From Sideroxydans sp. (GTDB lineage: Bacteria; Pseudomonadota; Gammaproteobacteria; Burkholderiales; Gallionellaceae): 40,344 nucleotides of DNA. Location of the stretch: NCBI GenBank assembly GCA_029850585.1, contig JARCRQ010000018.1, positions 1-40,344 on the forward strand. The letters are read 5' to 3'. The stretch's first letter is position 1. Every line of letters begins with the position of its first letter. The translations under genes were made by a program, and so were the position numbers. The notes beneath the pieces are model-generated. The model saw nothing but the letters and a program-made list of their open reading frames with translations. It searched no databases and had not been told where the DNA came from. Shown here piece after piece: positions 25,120-34,682 of this stretch.

Positions 25120-26022
25120 TCAGTCGTAATCCACCAGCACTTCGTTACCGCCGTGATTTTGCAGTTCTTGCAACAATTCGGCGACATCGGTTTTGCTCAC
25201 TTTGGCTTTATAAGCCAGCGCGCTGATGAGTTTGATGATGTGGCTGCTGCGCAATTGCGTGATGCGCGTGTAGAGCAGATGTTGATACTCGCTAGGGGCA
25301 GCGGCTAAAAAGTTTGCCCAGCCTGTTTCAATTTCTAGTGGCTGTTTGCGCACGCGTCCGAGCAAGGCTTCTAAGTCATGTTGTCCGGCTTCTGCCACGA
25401 CTTTGCCGTTATTCGCAATCGCAAAAATCAGCGCAATCGCAATCACGCCATCGGCATCCAAATCAGCATTTTTTACCGCGCCTAAGTAGTGTTGTTTGCG
25501 CAGCCATTGCGCGCAATTTATTTGCCGTGCGATGTCGCTGCGTTGTTCAAATTCACGCTGATAAAGTTTCGCGCCCGACCAATGGCTATTGGCTTCGCTG
25601 GCGCAAAATTTGAAAAAAGTGGCGCGCAGTTGCCGCATTTGTTCGTGCGGGTCTTTATCGTAGGCGGTGAGCATCGCCACTTCGGGCAGTTCGGCTAATT
25701 CTTTAATCAGGCGGAAGCCTTGCTGGAACACGCGCTCTGCGCCATGTGCGATTAAAAATTTTGCGGCAGCTTCGTCATCGTCTTGTAAGTGTGCATATGC
25801 CAAACTCAAGGAGATGCAGCCCATGGTTAAACGCATCGCTTCTAAGATGCCTTCAGCAGTGCGATTGTTGGTGAACTTCGCCGCCACGCGCGCGGTAATC
25901 ACGGCTAAATCTAAGGCAAGCTCGGTGGCTTCTTCCGCGACATTCGCCTGCACACTCATGGCATGAATGGCGCGCACTAAGTAGGGCAGTTGCTGGATTT
26001 GGCTGGCGAGTTGGGTGGTCAT
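25120..26022 (-). CDS. Unknown helical protein, third gene of a three-gene operon
   Basis: A 300-aa protein I do not recognise. It looks all-helical and soluble, with no signal peptide or membrane segment. Alanine/leucine-rich helices dominate (ATELALDLAVITARVAAKF, DGVIAIALIFAIA). There are only three cysteines, and no nucleotide-binding or catalytic motif stands out. It starts 11 bp after the stop of the 257-aa gene upstream, with an AAGGGCG ribosome-binding site, so the two form an operon. The C-terminus reads EVLVDYD. Its 3' end faces the J-domain gene across a REP-like hairpin. Function is unknown. Confidence 0.75.
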   Translation of the reverse strand: MTTQLASQIQQLPYLVRAIHAMSVQANVAEEATELALDLAVITARVAAKFTNNRTAEGILEAMRLTMGCISLSLAYAHLQDDDEAAAKFLIAHGAERVFQQGFRLIKELAELPEVAMLTAYDKDPHEQMRQLRATFFKFCASEANSHWSGAKLYQREFEQRSDIARQINCAQWLRKQHYLGAVKNADLDADGVIAIALIFAIANNGKVVAEAGQHDLEALLGRVRKQPLEIETGWANFLAAAPSEYQHLLYTRITQLRSSHIIKLISALAYKAKVSKTDVAELLQELQNHGGNEVLVDYD

Positions 26023-26033
26023 TTTTATCGCCC

Positions 26034-26807
26034 TTAAGAAAAGATGTCTGCGCCGAGGTTGGCGTGTTTCTTGGCTTTGACGCGTTGAGTGGAGCTGAAA
26101 CTCGGCACCATTTTGCGCAGCTGATAGAGCAATTCTTGCGTGCTGCGATGCGCATCGGGTGCGTCTTCTTCCTCAATCGCGGCTTGTTCACGCACCCCAT
26201 CTGGGTCATGCAAATAGTTGGGGAACAGCCCGTACAACACTTGCTCCCAACCGTCTGGCGTGGCGTGATATAGCTCGATTGCGAGGGGTACGACATCGTG
26301 TTCATTCTCGCTGCCCGCCATGACATAGCTTTGCATGGTGTCGATGTGGTCAGCCGTTTCCAAAATGTCGTGCGGCGCCATTGAAAACAAAATCATCAAA
26401 GCAATAATGCCGTGGTCGGTTTTGGCGCAAGCCTTGAGCAGCGCGCGGCGGCGCGCCACATCATCCGTGGCAAACACTACGCCGTGAATGTGCGCGAACA
26501 AGGCTTCCGCCAACACTTCTGGCTCGTGGTCGATGTCGTCTTCACGCCATTTCGCGGCGAAAAAAGCCAAGCTATCCGCCCATGCTTTAGGCGGCACGAG
26601 CAAGGTCGCCAGCGACAGTTTGCCGCCATCGAACGCGCCTAAATGTAGCGAGGTAATTTGCGGCTCTAAGTCGGCTAAGACTTCGACGATGGCAAGGTCG
26701 CCATGAATTTCAATGGCTTCAGAAAATGCCTCTTCAGCGCGCTCGGTCGAACCCGCGACCACCAGCTCGCTAAAGGCTTTGCGCAGCGCGGGAAAATTAG
26801 TGCTCAT
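26034..26807 (-). CDS. Unknown soluble protein, second gene of a three-gene operon
   Basis: A 257-aa protein of no family I know. It is acidic and helical, with TPR/HEAT-like alternation of small and hydrophobic residues (AEEAFSEAIEIHGDLAIVEVL, RRRALLKACAK), which would suit a scaffold, but no clear repeat consensus. A short HDPDG stretch near 200 and a basic C-terminus (RVKAKKHANLG) are notable. I chose ATG 26807, which overlaps the end of the upstream 170-aa gene by 11 bases, over a start ten codons earlier. The arrangement shows coupling in a three-gene unit. Confidence 0.72.
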   Translation of the reverse strand: MSTNFPALRKAFSELVVAGSTERAEEAFSEAIEIHGDLAIVEVLADLEPQITSLHLGAFDGGKLSLATLLVPPKAWADSLAFFAAKWREDDIDHEPEVLAEALFAHIHGVVFATDDVARRRALLKACAKTDHGIIALMILFSMAPHDILETADHIDTMQSYVMAGSENEHDVVPLAIELYHATPDGWEQVLYGLFPNYLHDPDGVREQAAIEEEDAPDAHRSTQELLYQLRKMVPSFSSTQRVKAKKHANLGADIFS

Positions 26808-27309
26808 GCGGATCCGGCATCTCGTCAAACATATCAATCACGTCGGCAGACGGGCCATCGCTATCTTCCACATCATCGTCTTCACCCTCATCGTCTTCCG
26901 CATCGGGTTCACGTTCTTGCGCCAACCAAGCATTCGGATTTTTATGCAAGAACGCCACCAGTACGGCTTTGCGCGTCAGCGCGGGATGCGTGCTAAACAA
27001 ATTATTTAACAGCGTTTGATACGCCGCATCGGTGCAAGTGACGAAGGCGGCAACGGTGTCTGGATGAGGGGCATCATATTTTTTTGCCGCCGCGACCAGC
27101 TTGTCTGGTTGCAAAAAATTGAGCTGATCAACCAAGGCAAAACTAAGCAGATTGACATCCTCTACGATGGTTTTTTTCGAGTATTCGGCAAGCAAAGCGG
27201 TAACCATCGCCTGATAGTTTTTGCGATTCGGTGGGTCGCCCAAAATGCCCGTGATTTGTTCGTCTAATTCACGCGCTTGGAAAGCAAATTCATCATCAAT
27301 ACGTTTCAT
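26797..27309 (-). CDS. Unknown protein with a very acidic tail, first gene of a three-gene operon
   Basis: A 170-aa protein of no recognised family. The N-terminal 130 residues are helical; residues about 132-150 are almost entirely acidic (EPDAEDDEGEDDDVEDSD), followed by a short conserved-looking end (SADVIDMFDEMPDPHEH). Such tails often mimic nucleic acid or bind basic proteins, but that is only a suggestion. A clear AAAGGAAA ribosome-binding site precedes the ATG. It lies downstream of proB in the same direction, after three hairpins that probably stop proB transcription, so it likely has its own promoter. Confidence 0.75.
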   Translation of the reverse strand: MKRIDDEFAFQARELDEQITGILGDPPNRKNYQAMVTALLAEYSKKTIVEDVNLLSFALVDQLNFLQPDKLVAAAKKYDAPHPDTVAAFVTCTDAAYQTLLNNLFSTHPALTRKAVLVAFLHKNPNAWLAQEREPDAEDDEGEDDDVEDSDGPSADVIDMFDEMPDPHEH

Positions 27310-27333
27310 GGTTTTTTTCCTTTACGTTTGTGT

Positions 27334-27440
27334 GCGTAGCAAGTTATGCCGTAGCCACAACTTGCTACGCAAGTGCACCCTTCGGGTACAAGAGCCTACA
27401 CCGCAACTTAGTGTTGTTATTTCATAACAACACTAAGTTG
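27334..27440 (-). repeat. Cluster of three hairpins after proB
   Basis: In minus-strand order: a perfect 17-bp stem (27424-27440 with 27404-27420, 3-base loop) whose first half encodes the last codons and stop of proB; a short UUCG-type stem at 27376-27387 (ACCC-TTCG-GGGT class); and a perfect 12-bp stem (GCGTAGCAAGTT at 27334 with its inverse at 27359). None has a long T-tract. They may be a compound terminator, a structured small RNA, or a repeat insertion. Confidence 0.7.
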
Positions 27441-28537
27441 TCTCGATGGATCAATTCAGCATCGCCGCCGTAGCCTAATAAATCACTGATGTCGCTACTG
27501 CTGTGACGGGCGATGCGGCGTGCTTCGCTGTCGCTGTAATTACTTAAGCCGCGCGCGATGTCGTGACCTTGTTCATCCAAACAGGCAATCACTGCGCCGC
27601 GTTGAAATTCGCCGCTCACCGTCGTGATACCAATCGGCAATAAACTTTTTCCTGCGCGTAACGCGGCGAGCGCACCTGCGTCTAACACCACGCTGCCCGT
27701 GACTTGCAAGTGATCCGCCAGCCATTGTTTACGTGCCGCTAAGGTCAGCGTTGGGGCGACTAACAACGTGCCGATGGACTCACCTTGCAATAAACGCAGC
27801 AGCACATCGCGCTCGTGTCCTGACGCAATCACGGTATGCGCGCCGCTACGCGCGGCACGTTTTGCCGCGAGGATTTTGGTCAACATGCCGCCGCGTCCGA
27901 TAGCACTGCCCGCACCACCTGCCATGGCTTCTAAGTGAGTGTCACCCGCTTGCGCGTGTGTCACTAAGGTCGCGGTCGGGTCTTTGCGCGGGTCGGCGGT
28001 GTAAAGCCCTGGTTGGTCGGTCAAAATAACCAGTGCGTCAGCATCAATTAAATTGGTCACCAGCGCGCCCAGCGTGTCGTTGTCGCCGAATTTAATTTCG
28101 TCGGTCACCACGGTGTCGTTTTCGTTGATGATGGGAATCACGCCCAAACTTAGCAAGGTGGTCAGCGTGGCACGCGCATTCAGATAACGCTCCCGATCAA
28201 CCAAATCGGCATGGGTGAGTAGCACTTGCGCGGCGTGGCGTTGATGCTGACGGAAGCAGCTTTCATAGGCTTGCACCAAGCCCATTTGTCCCACTGCCGC
28301 AGCGGCTTGCAACTCGTGTATCAGGGTCGGGCGCGTCGTCCAGCCTAAGCGTTGCATTCCTTCTGCAATCGCGCCTGACGAGACCAAAACCACTTCGTGT
28401 CCGCTGGCACTCAACGCTGCAATTTGTCGCGCCCAGTTGCCCAACGCGGTCAAGTCCAGCCCTGCACCTTGGTTGGTGACCAAGCTGCTGCCGACTTTAA
28501 CTACGATGCGTTTACAAGCAGTAAGAGAGGTTTGCAT
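27422..28537 (-). CDS. proB: Glutamate 5-kinase
   Basis: Phosphorylates glutamate, the first step of proline synthesis, and is feedback-inhibited by proline. It has 371 aa, the long form with an N-terminal amino-acid kinase domain ([41 protein letters not shown]) and a C-terminal PUA domain from about 275. Its place after obgE, in rplU-rpmA-obgE-proB, is the common order in beta- and many gammaproteobacteria. The start is 20 bp after the obgE stop. The 3' end is folded into a perfect hairpin. Confidence 0.96.
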   Translation of the reverse strand: MQTSLTACKRIVVKVGSSLVTNQGAGLDLTALGNWARQIAALSASGHEVVLVSSGAIAEGMQRLGWTTRPTLIHELQAAAAVGQMGLVQAYESCFRQHQRHAAQVLLTHADLVDRERYLNARATLTTLLSLGVIPIINENDTVVTDEIKFGDNDTLGALVTNLIDADALVILTDQPGLYTADPRKDPTATLVTHAQAGDTHLEAMAGGAGSAIGRGGMLTKILAAKRAARSGAHTVIASGHERDVLLRLLQGESIGTLLVAPTLTLAARKQWLADHLQVTGSVVLDAGALAALRAGKSLLPIGITTVSGEFQRGAVIACLDEQGHDIARGLSNYSDSEARRIARHSSSDISDLLGYGGDAELIHRDNLVLL

Positions 28538-28557
28538 AGTCCTATCCGAGTGAATTT

Positions 28558-29673
<1,116 letters not shown>

Positions 29674-29690
29674 GTTCCGAAAGAAGCGGC

Positions 29691-29948
29691 TTAAGCAGCG
29701 ACGATGGAAACTGTTCTACGCTTTTGCGCGCCTTTGATAGCGAACACAACTTTGCCAGTAATTTTGGCAAACAGCGTGTGATCTTTACCCATGCCGACGT
29801 TTTCGCCACGGTGAAATTCCGTGCCACGTTGGCGAATAATGATGCTACCCGCGTTAATCAATTCGCCGCCGTAACGCTTAACACCCAATCGTTTCGAGTG
29901 CGAGTCACGACCGTTACTGGTACTACCTCCGCCTTTTTTCGATGCCAT
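29691..29948 (-). CDS. rpmA: 50S ribosomal protein L27
   Basis: Large-subunit protein whose N-terminus reaches the peptidyl-transferase centre. It has 85 aa beginning [16 protein letters not shown], with the conserved [24 protein letters not shown] and the late MGKDHTLFA segment. No N-terminal pre-peptide needing cleavage is present, unlike Firmicutes. It is 19 bp after rplU and followed by an intrinsic terminator. Confidence 0.98.
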   Translation of the reverse strand: MASKKGGGSTSNGRDSHSKRLGVKRYGGELINAGSIIIRQRGTEFHRGENVGMGKDHTLFAKITGKVVFAIKGAQKRRTVSIVAA

Positions 29949-29967
29949 TTTTTTGCTCCTTAGCTAA

Positions 29968-30279
29968 TTAAGCAGAAATGCCGTCAATGCGGATTTCAGT
30001 ATAGTTTTGACGATGACCTTGATTCTTTTGGTAGTGCTTACGACGACGCATTTTGAAAATGGTCACTTTATCGCCACGACCGTGCGACACGATGGTCGCT
30101 TTAACAGTAGCACCCGCCAACAAAGGCTTGCCTACTGACAGCTTGTCGCCGTTAGATACCATCAGGACTTTGTCCAGAACGATAGCTGAGCCAACGTCGC
30201 CAGCGAGAATTTCTACTTTAAGTGTTTCACCAGTGATAACGCGGTATTGCTTACCACCAGTTTTAATGACTGCGTACAT
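29968..30279 (-). CDS. rplU: 50S ribosomal protein L21
   Basis: Large-subunit protein that contacts 23S rRNA and L20. It has 103 aa beginning [14 protein letters not shown], with the C-terminal [19 protein letters not shown] rRNA-binding stretch. It is the first gene of rplU-rpmA-obgE-proB and has a strong promoter directly upstream. Confidence 0.98.
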   Translation of the reverse strand: MYAVIKTGGKQYRVITGETLKVEILAGDVGSAIVLDKVLMVSNGDKLSVGKPLLAGATVKATIVSHGRGDKVTIFKMRRRKHYQKNQGHRQNYTEIRIDGISA

Positions 30280-30317
30280 ATTAACAACCTCTGAGTGCGG
30301 TTTTTGCGAAGGCGCGG

Positions 30318-30345
30318 ATTATACATAAATAATTCAGTGCGTCAA
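30318..30345 (-). promoter_or_regulatory. Strong sigma-70 promoter of rplU-rpmA
   Basis: On the minus strand TTGACG (30345-30340), a 16-bp spacer and a perfect TATAAT (30323-30318), then CCGCGCC. The layout equals that of the rpsF promoter at 16996. Confidence 0.88.
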
Positions 30346-30372
30346 AAGCATTTTGCGTTTATTTGGAAAAAA

Positions 30373-30470
30373 GTGGGAAGTGGGGCGGCTCTGCGTGCCT
30401 AAGTGGTCAGTCGGAGCGCGCTGGGGGTTTCACTTCCCAATAAGGCACGTTAGTGCCGTCCTACTCCCCA
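30373..30470. repeat. GTGG/CCAC intergenic repeat, copy C
   Basis: GTGGGAAGTGGGG at the left pairs with CACTTCCC inside, and a small hairpin GGCAC-GTTA-GTGCC lies at 30444-30457. The same position in copy A is GGCGC-AAC-GCGCC, a compensated change. It fills the gap between the rplU promoter and lipA. Confidence 0.55.
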
Positions 30471-30471
30471 A

Positions 30472-31413
30472 TTACATTTTTACTCCCGCCAAATGTGCCT
30501 GTTCATCGGCAAAATAACTGGAACGCACCATCGGCCCACAGGCGGCATGATCAAAGCCCATCGCCTTGGCTTCACGTTCAAACATGGTGAAAGTTTCGAG
30601 CGGCACATAACGCAGCACGGGCAAATGTCCGTCGGACGGTTGTAAGTATTGCCCGATGGTGAGCATGTTCACGTCGTGCGCGCGCAAGTCGCGCATCACT
30701 TGCAACACCTCTTCGTCCGTTTCGCCCAAGCCCAGCATCACGCCTGATTTTGTTGGGATGCCTGGAAAGCGCGCTTTGAAATCTTTCAGCAGTTTGAGCG
30801 AATGCGCATAGTCCGCGCCAGGGCGCGCCAGCTTGTATAAACGCGGCACGGTTTCGAGATTGTGATTGAGCACATCGGGCAAACTCGCCGCCATCGCATT
30901 CAATGCCTCATCTAAGCGACCGCGAAAATCAGGCACCAGCACTTCTAAGCGCGTGGCAGGCGAGCTTGCGCGTATCGCACTTAAACAATCGCTGAAATGC
31001 TGCGCGCCGCCGTCGCGTAAATCGTCGCGATCAACGCTGGTGATGACCACATATTTGAGATTCAGCAAACCGATGGAGCGCGCCAGATTGGCGGGTTCGT
31101 CTGTATCGGGCGGCAGCGGTTTGCCGTGTGCCACATCGCAAAACGGACAACGGCGCGTACACACATCGCCCAAAATCATAAAGGTCGCCGTGCCTTTGCT
31201 AAAACATTCGCCGATGTTTGGGCAAGACGCTTCTTCGCATACGGTATGCAGCTGATGTTCGCGCAGTAGCGATTTGACGTTCTCATAACCCGCGCCGCTG
31301 GCAGCTTTGACGCGTATCCATTCAGGCTTACGCAAGCGTTCTTGCAAGGGAATAATTTTGATGGGATTGCGCGCCGTTTTAGCCGCGCCAGTTTGTTTGT
31401 CAGGAGGATTCAT
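30472..31413 (-). CDS. lipA: Lipoyl synthase
   Basis: Radical-SAM enzyme that inserts two sulfurs into protein-bound octanoate to make lipoyl groups for pyruvate and 2-oxoglutarate dehydrogenases and the glycine cleavage system. It has 313 aa. Both clusters are visible: auxiliary C59, C64, C70 ([12 protein letters not shown]) and SAM C85, C89, C92 (CTRRCPFC). The late [10 protein letters not shown] supplies the conserved serine. No good ribosome-binding site is seen before ATG 31413. It normally lies beside lipB; here a restriction cassette and two small genes lie between, and lipA now follows the DUF2442 gene. Confidence 0.97.
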   Translation of the reverse strand: MNPPDKQTGAAKTARNPIKIIPLQERLRKPEWIRVKAASGAGYENVKSLLREHQLHTVCEEASCPNIGECFSKGTATFMILGDVCTRRCPFCDVAHGKPLPPDTDEPANLARSIGLLNLKYVVITSVDRDDLRDGGAQHFSDCLSAIRASSPATRLEVLVPDFRGRLDEALNAMAASLPDVLNHNLETVPRLYKLARPGADYAHSLKLLKDFKARFPGIPTKSGVMLGLGETDEEVLQVMRDLRAHDVNMLTIGQYLQPSDGHLPVLRYVPLETFTMFEREAKAMGFDHAACGPMVRSSYFADEQAHLAGVKM

Positions 31414-31453
31414 TCAGACTTTCAAGGGTGAAACAGGCTAGTAAAAATTCTGA

Positions 31454-31729
31454 TTAAGCCGCTTTTTGCAGCGCGGCATTGGGCAATAAATGGTTGTGAT
31501 ACAAATCGGCAATCGGGAAGCATAAATCATAATCTCCCCATACCAATTCGCCATATTCGATGCGATATGCGGCGAAACGCGCAGGGTCGAGAAAGGCGCG
31601 AATATCGGGGTGGCGCGACAGCGATAAGAATGGTTTGAAGTCCACCGTTTGCACCACTCCATCCTCAAACGACAGGCGCAGCGCGTAATCGCTAAGTTGC
31701 TCTGCGCGGGTGATATTGATGGGGTTCAT
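31454..31729 (-). CDS. DUF2442 family protein
   Basis: A 91-aa protein of the DUF2442 type: the ALRLSFEDGVVQTVDFKPFL strand-turn-strand and RIEYGELVWGDYDLCFPIADLY segments are characteristic. Its biochemical role is not known. Its start overlaps the end of the DUF4160 gene (ATGA), and these two families often occur as such a pair, which has prompted toxin-antitoxin suggestions that remain unproven. Both are likely part of the block inserted between lipB and lipA. Confidence 0.85.
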   Translation of the reverse strand: MNPINITRAEQLSDYALRLSFEDGVVQTVDFKPFLSLSRHPDIRAFLDPARFAAYRIEYGELVWGDYDLCFPIADLYHNHLLPNAALQKAA

Positions 31730-31995
31730 TTCAGCTTCCTCGTGATGAGTTCCGATTTTACAGGTTTATGTAAGACGAAAAAATCTATCCATTTTGCGAT
31801 GATGTCGGCCGCTCTAGCCACTACTAATTCTTCAAAGTTTCTGCGTTCGGTGTGTTCGAGCGGGGCGCGCCCCGCAACGGTTGAATAACGAATTTCTGTT
31901 ATTGCCCCATTCACCACAATAATTTCAGCGCGCAATTCGCGCCCTTGATATTTGCCGTGAACATGCACGGGTTCATGCTCATTAGCATAGAACAT
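31726..31995 (-). CDS. DUF4160 family protein, 5' end broken by an in-frame stop
   Basis: The 89-aa frame starts MFYANEHEPVHVHG, which is the middle of the usual DUF4160 N-terminus. Upstream in the same frame, ATG at 32031 (after a GGGAGAA ribosome-binding site) encodes MPKLYEYFG, then a TGA at 32004-32002, then I-V-M-F-Y. The normal protein would read straight through. So the gene has either gained a nonsense mutation at codon 10 or is translated by re-initiation at ATG 31995, which has no ribosome-binding site. The body, including the His-rich strand, is otherwise intact. A base-call error is also possible. Confidence 0.8.
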   Translation of the reverse strand: MFYANEHEPVHVHGKYQGRELRAEIIVVNGAITEIRYSTVAGRAPLEHTERRNFEELVVARAADIIAKWIDFFVLHKPVKSELITRKLK

Positions 31996-32063
31996 TACAA
32001 TTCAACCGAAATACTCGTAGAGCTTAGGCATGACATTTCTCCCGCGTATTTGAAGTTGTCGAT

Positions 32064-33143
32064 TTAGTGCTTAAAGCGAATTTGCAGATTGAGTTTGAAA
32101 AATTGCTCGCCCGCTTCGCTGTAGATTTTGCCAAACTCATGCCTAGTGCTACTCGCGGTATCGAGCTTGGTGTTATTGAGCAAATAGTTCTCGAAAGCAT
32201 TACGGTTATAAATGTGATACGCCAAAATATCGCCGTCTTCTTTTACCACTAAATAACCGCCTGTTGCCTCCAGCTCGCCCGTCCACATTGTCGCGGGCAT
32301 CATGCCCAGCGCGATGTCGGTTAAAAAGCGTTTGAGTTTGTAACTGTAAAAAGGATGTTGCTCAGACAGGTCAAAATTGAGCGGATTACGCTGGGTAATG
32401 TCATCGAGCAAATCTATTAAATTGGAATGCGACGAGCTATAAAACACCCGCAAAATTTCCGCGAGTAGTGTGGGCAAAGTGCTATCTATCAGCGTTAAAT
32501 TATTGGCAAAGGTCGCGTTCTCGGTTTTGTAAAATTTTAGTTGGCAATCGTGCGCCTGAATCTGCGCCAAACGGTCTTTGATTTTGCTGCGCGTATCAAT
32601 CGCGTTAATGCTGGCGACTTGTTCATCGCTCAGTTTTTTACCTGTAATCTTAAAAATAAAATTAGTGGTTTTACCCGCATTGAGCAAAGTGGATGCGCTG
32701 CCTAATTGCGACTTAATGCTAAAGCCTAATTCTGGTGACATGCAGGTGCGTTCATCGTGAATGATGATGCGAATATCGCTCTTGCTGGTCGATTTTGCTT
32801 TGAGCGAGGTGCAATTAAATGAGCGCGCAAATGCGTCTATGTCGGGTAGTTCAAAGCTCGCTTCCTTAGCCGCTTTAATGTGTTGTAACAGCAGCGCGGC
32901 GTTGTGTTGAAACGCGCTGAGTGGAATGCGTACTTGCTCGCCATTGCCCGACACAATCACCAAATCTTGCTGGGTTTCATATTCAAACGTGTCGTCGCTT
33001 TCGCTACGGATGACTTTGAGTATCGGTGAAATCAAAGCATCTATGCGCTGAAGATTTTCGTCGCCGCCATACAGTTTGCCGTCCGCAATAATTTTGAGCA
33101 GCGTATAAATTTCGCTCCACTCGCCTTTATTTCCCTTGAGCAT
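32064..33143 (-). CDS. Type II restriction endonuclease, HpaII family
   Basis: A 359-aa endonuclease expected to cut CCGG. The N-terminal NKGEWSEIYTLLKIIADGKLYG and the middle GFSIKSQLGSASTLLNAGKTTNF match what I recall of the HpaII family; the GFSIKS stretch probably holds catalytic residues. The specificity follows mainly from the adjacent methyltransferase, which is clearly M.HpaII-like. I chose ATG 33143, with a GGAGAG site, over the frame start at 33167. It overlaps the methyltransferase end by 17 bases, so host protection is translated first. The sequence is AT-richer than its surroundings, consistent with transfer. Confidence 0.82.
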   Translation of the reverse strand: MLKGNKGEWSEIYTLLKIIADGKLYGGDENLQRIDALISPILKVIRSESDDTFEYETQQDLVIVSGNGEQVRIPLSAFQHNAALLLQHIKAAKEASFELPDIDAFARSFNCTSLKAKSTSKSDIRIIIHDERTCMSPELGFSIKSQLGSASTLLNAGKTTNFIFKITGKKLSDEQVASINAIDTRSKIKDRLAQIQAHDCQLKFYKTENATFANNLTLIDSTLPTLLAEILRVFYSSSHSNLIDLLDDITQRNPLNFDLSEQHPFYSYKLKRFLTDIALGMMPATMWTGELEATGGYLVVKEDGDILAYHIYNRNAFENYLLNNTKLDTASSTRHEFGKIYSEAGEQFFKLNLQIRFKH

Positions 33144-34329
33144 TTTGGCTCTCCAATAATTTCTCAATAATTTTTTGTGCAGTGGCTTGCATCATCGGCA
33201 CCGCAACGGAGTTGCCAAATTGTTTATAAGCAGAAGCATCGGCAACAGGGATTAAGAAATTATCAGGATAGCCTTGCAGTCGAGCCCATTCGCGCGGGGT
33301 CATTTTGCGGATTCCTTCGCGATTCACTTCACCTTTGATGTGCGTGACAGGCGTGAAGTCGGTCAGACGATGGTCAATTACCAAATTGCGTTCACGCCCC
33401 ATGCCCCCGCACACAATTGAATTAGTTACCGCATCATCGGAAATAATTTCGTAGCCAAAGCCATTGCCTTTGCTTGCGTGGCGTTGCTTGTGATTGATAA
33501 GCGTCTGTAAATAGCGCGTGGACAAATAGTATTTTGCCGATACCACGCGATTTTCTTTGACATCACGGAAGGCGAATTTTTGTGCGATAGGCTTGGGGTA
33601 ATCAAAATGCGTTACGCCTAAATCTTGTCTAAATCCTACAATCAAGATGCGCTCGCGGTTTTGCGCCACGCCGTAATTGCGCGCATTCAGCACTTGCGGT
33701 TCAGGTACAAAATAATTCAACTCGTTGCGCAGCACATTCAAAATGGTCGCTAAAGTTGTGCCTTTGCCGTGACTGATTAAGCCTTTTACATTCTCTAAAA
33801 AAAACGCTTTAGGCTGCTTGCGACGCAAAATTTCTGCCACCTCAAAGAACATTGTGCCGCGCGTATCTTCAAAGCCGCCGCGCTTACCCGCAATCGAAAA
33901 AGCCTGACAGGGAAAGCCTGCGCACAGCACATCGAAACCATCGGGGATATGTTTTTTAGTCGCTTCTTGGCTGATGTCGCCGAACGGTGCATCGCCAAAA
34001 TTGGCTTTGTAAGTGACGCGCGCTTGCGCATCCCACTCGCTGCTAAACACACACTTTCCGCCTAACGATTGCAGTGCCATGCGAAAACCGCCGATGCCCG
34101 CAAATAAATCTATGAAAGAAAATTTAGGTTGGCGCGGCTCTGGAAAAGGGCAAGGTGTTTGGTTGAAGAGCTTGTACTGTAAGGCTTCTTGCGCAACTTT
34201 GAATGCTAACGAGGCATCCTCATTCGCAGGCTCGTCGCTGTACACAAAAGCTTCTACGGGCTGCTTCGATGGAGGTATTGCGCGTTTCATTTTGGTGAGC
34301 TTGGCAGGCTGGCGCGTCTCTTCAAGCAT
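33127..34329 (-). CDS. DNA (cytosine-5) methyltransferase, M.HpaII-like
   Basis: Adds a methyl group to C5 of a cytosine, predicted within CCGG, to protect host DNA. It has 400 aa from ATG 34329. Motif I is DLFAGIGGF (74-82), the catalytic loop is GFPCQAFSIAG (C141), motif VI is ENVKG (E179), followed by a target-recognition region and the C-terminal ASAYKQFGNSVAVP motif. Long stretches such as AGFPCQAFSIAGKRGGFEDT and GGMGRERNLVIDHR match M.HpaII as I remember it. The start overlaps the stop of the 93-aa ORF (ATGCTTGA), giving translational coupling. Met 14 (34290) is an alternative start. Confidence 0.92.
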   Translation of the reverse strand: MLEETRQPAKLTKMKRAIPPSKQPVEAFVYSDEPANEDASLAFKVAQEALQYKLFNQTPCPFPEPRQPKFSFIDLFAGIGGFRMALQSLGGKCVFSSEWDAQARVTYKANFGDAPFGDISQEATKKHIPDGFDVLCAGFPCQAFSIAGKRGGFEDTRGTMFFEVAEILRRKQPKAFFLENVKGLISHGKGTTLATILNVLRNELNYFVPEPQVLNARNYGVAQNRERILIVGFRQDLGVTHFDYPKPIAQKFAFRDVKENRVVSAKYYLSTRYLQTLINHKQRHASKGNGFGYEIISDDAVTNSIVCGGMGRERNLVIDHRLTDFTPVTHIKGEVNREGIRKMTPREWARLQGYPDNFLIPVADASAYKQFGNSVAVPMMQATAQKIIEKLLESQNAQGK

Positions 34330-34603
34330 CGCAGGGCAATCCCAAAGCACCCATAAAAACAGGGCAAGCTGCATCAATAATGTTTGCTTGCCCGATGGCG
34401 GCATCTAGCTTGGCGAGGCTCATGCGCAACTCGGCGACTTCTGATTTTGCAAACAAAGCTGCGCCAGTAGTGAGGCAAATAATATCGGCAGGGTCGTCTT
34501 CTGGATGAAACAGAAAGTCAGCATCGCGTAGGGCGGCGAACCATGCTGAAGCTCCCGCTACAGTGGTGTGAGTGAGGGCAGGAAGGCGTGATGAGTTGGA
34601 CAT
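34322..34603 (-). CDS. Small unknown protein leading the restriction-modification cassette
   Basis: A 93-aa protein I do not recognise. It has a strong AAGGAG ribosome-binding site 6 bases before ATG and its stop overlaps the methyltransferase start, so it is a real, coupled gene. It is acidic and mostly helical, with no clear helix-turn-helix, so it does not look like a typical restriction controller (C) protein. The motif ALRDADFLFHPEDDPADI and the terminal CPVFMGALGLPCDA (two cysteines) may be useful in a search. It could be an immunity, control or solubility factor for the HpaII-like pair; no function is shown. Confidence 0.7.
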   Translation of the reverse strand: MSNSSRLPALTHTTVAGASAWFAALRDADFLFHPEDDPADIICLTTGAALFAKSEVAELRMSLAKLDAAIGQANIIDAACPVFMGALGLPCDA

Positions 34604-34625
34604 GATTACTCCTTAAATCAGCGGG

Positions 34626-34662
34626 TTAAAAACAAGGTTGCCGCATATTCGCGGCAACCTTG
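34626..34662 (-). terminator. Terminator after lipB
   Basis: A 12-bp perfect stem CAAGGTTGCCGC with its inverse, 6-base loop, followed on the minus strand by GTTTTTAACCC. It ends the dacC-dat-ybeD-lipB transcript before the restriction cassette. Confidence 0.93.
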
Positions 34663-34682
34663 GGTGGCGATAGTTTACCGCC

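Noticed and set aside
34322-34603. Restriction controller (C) protein
   Set aside because: The 93-aa product shows no helix-turn-helix and is acidic; C proteins are small basic XRE-type regulators. I report it as unknown.
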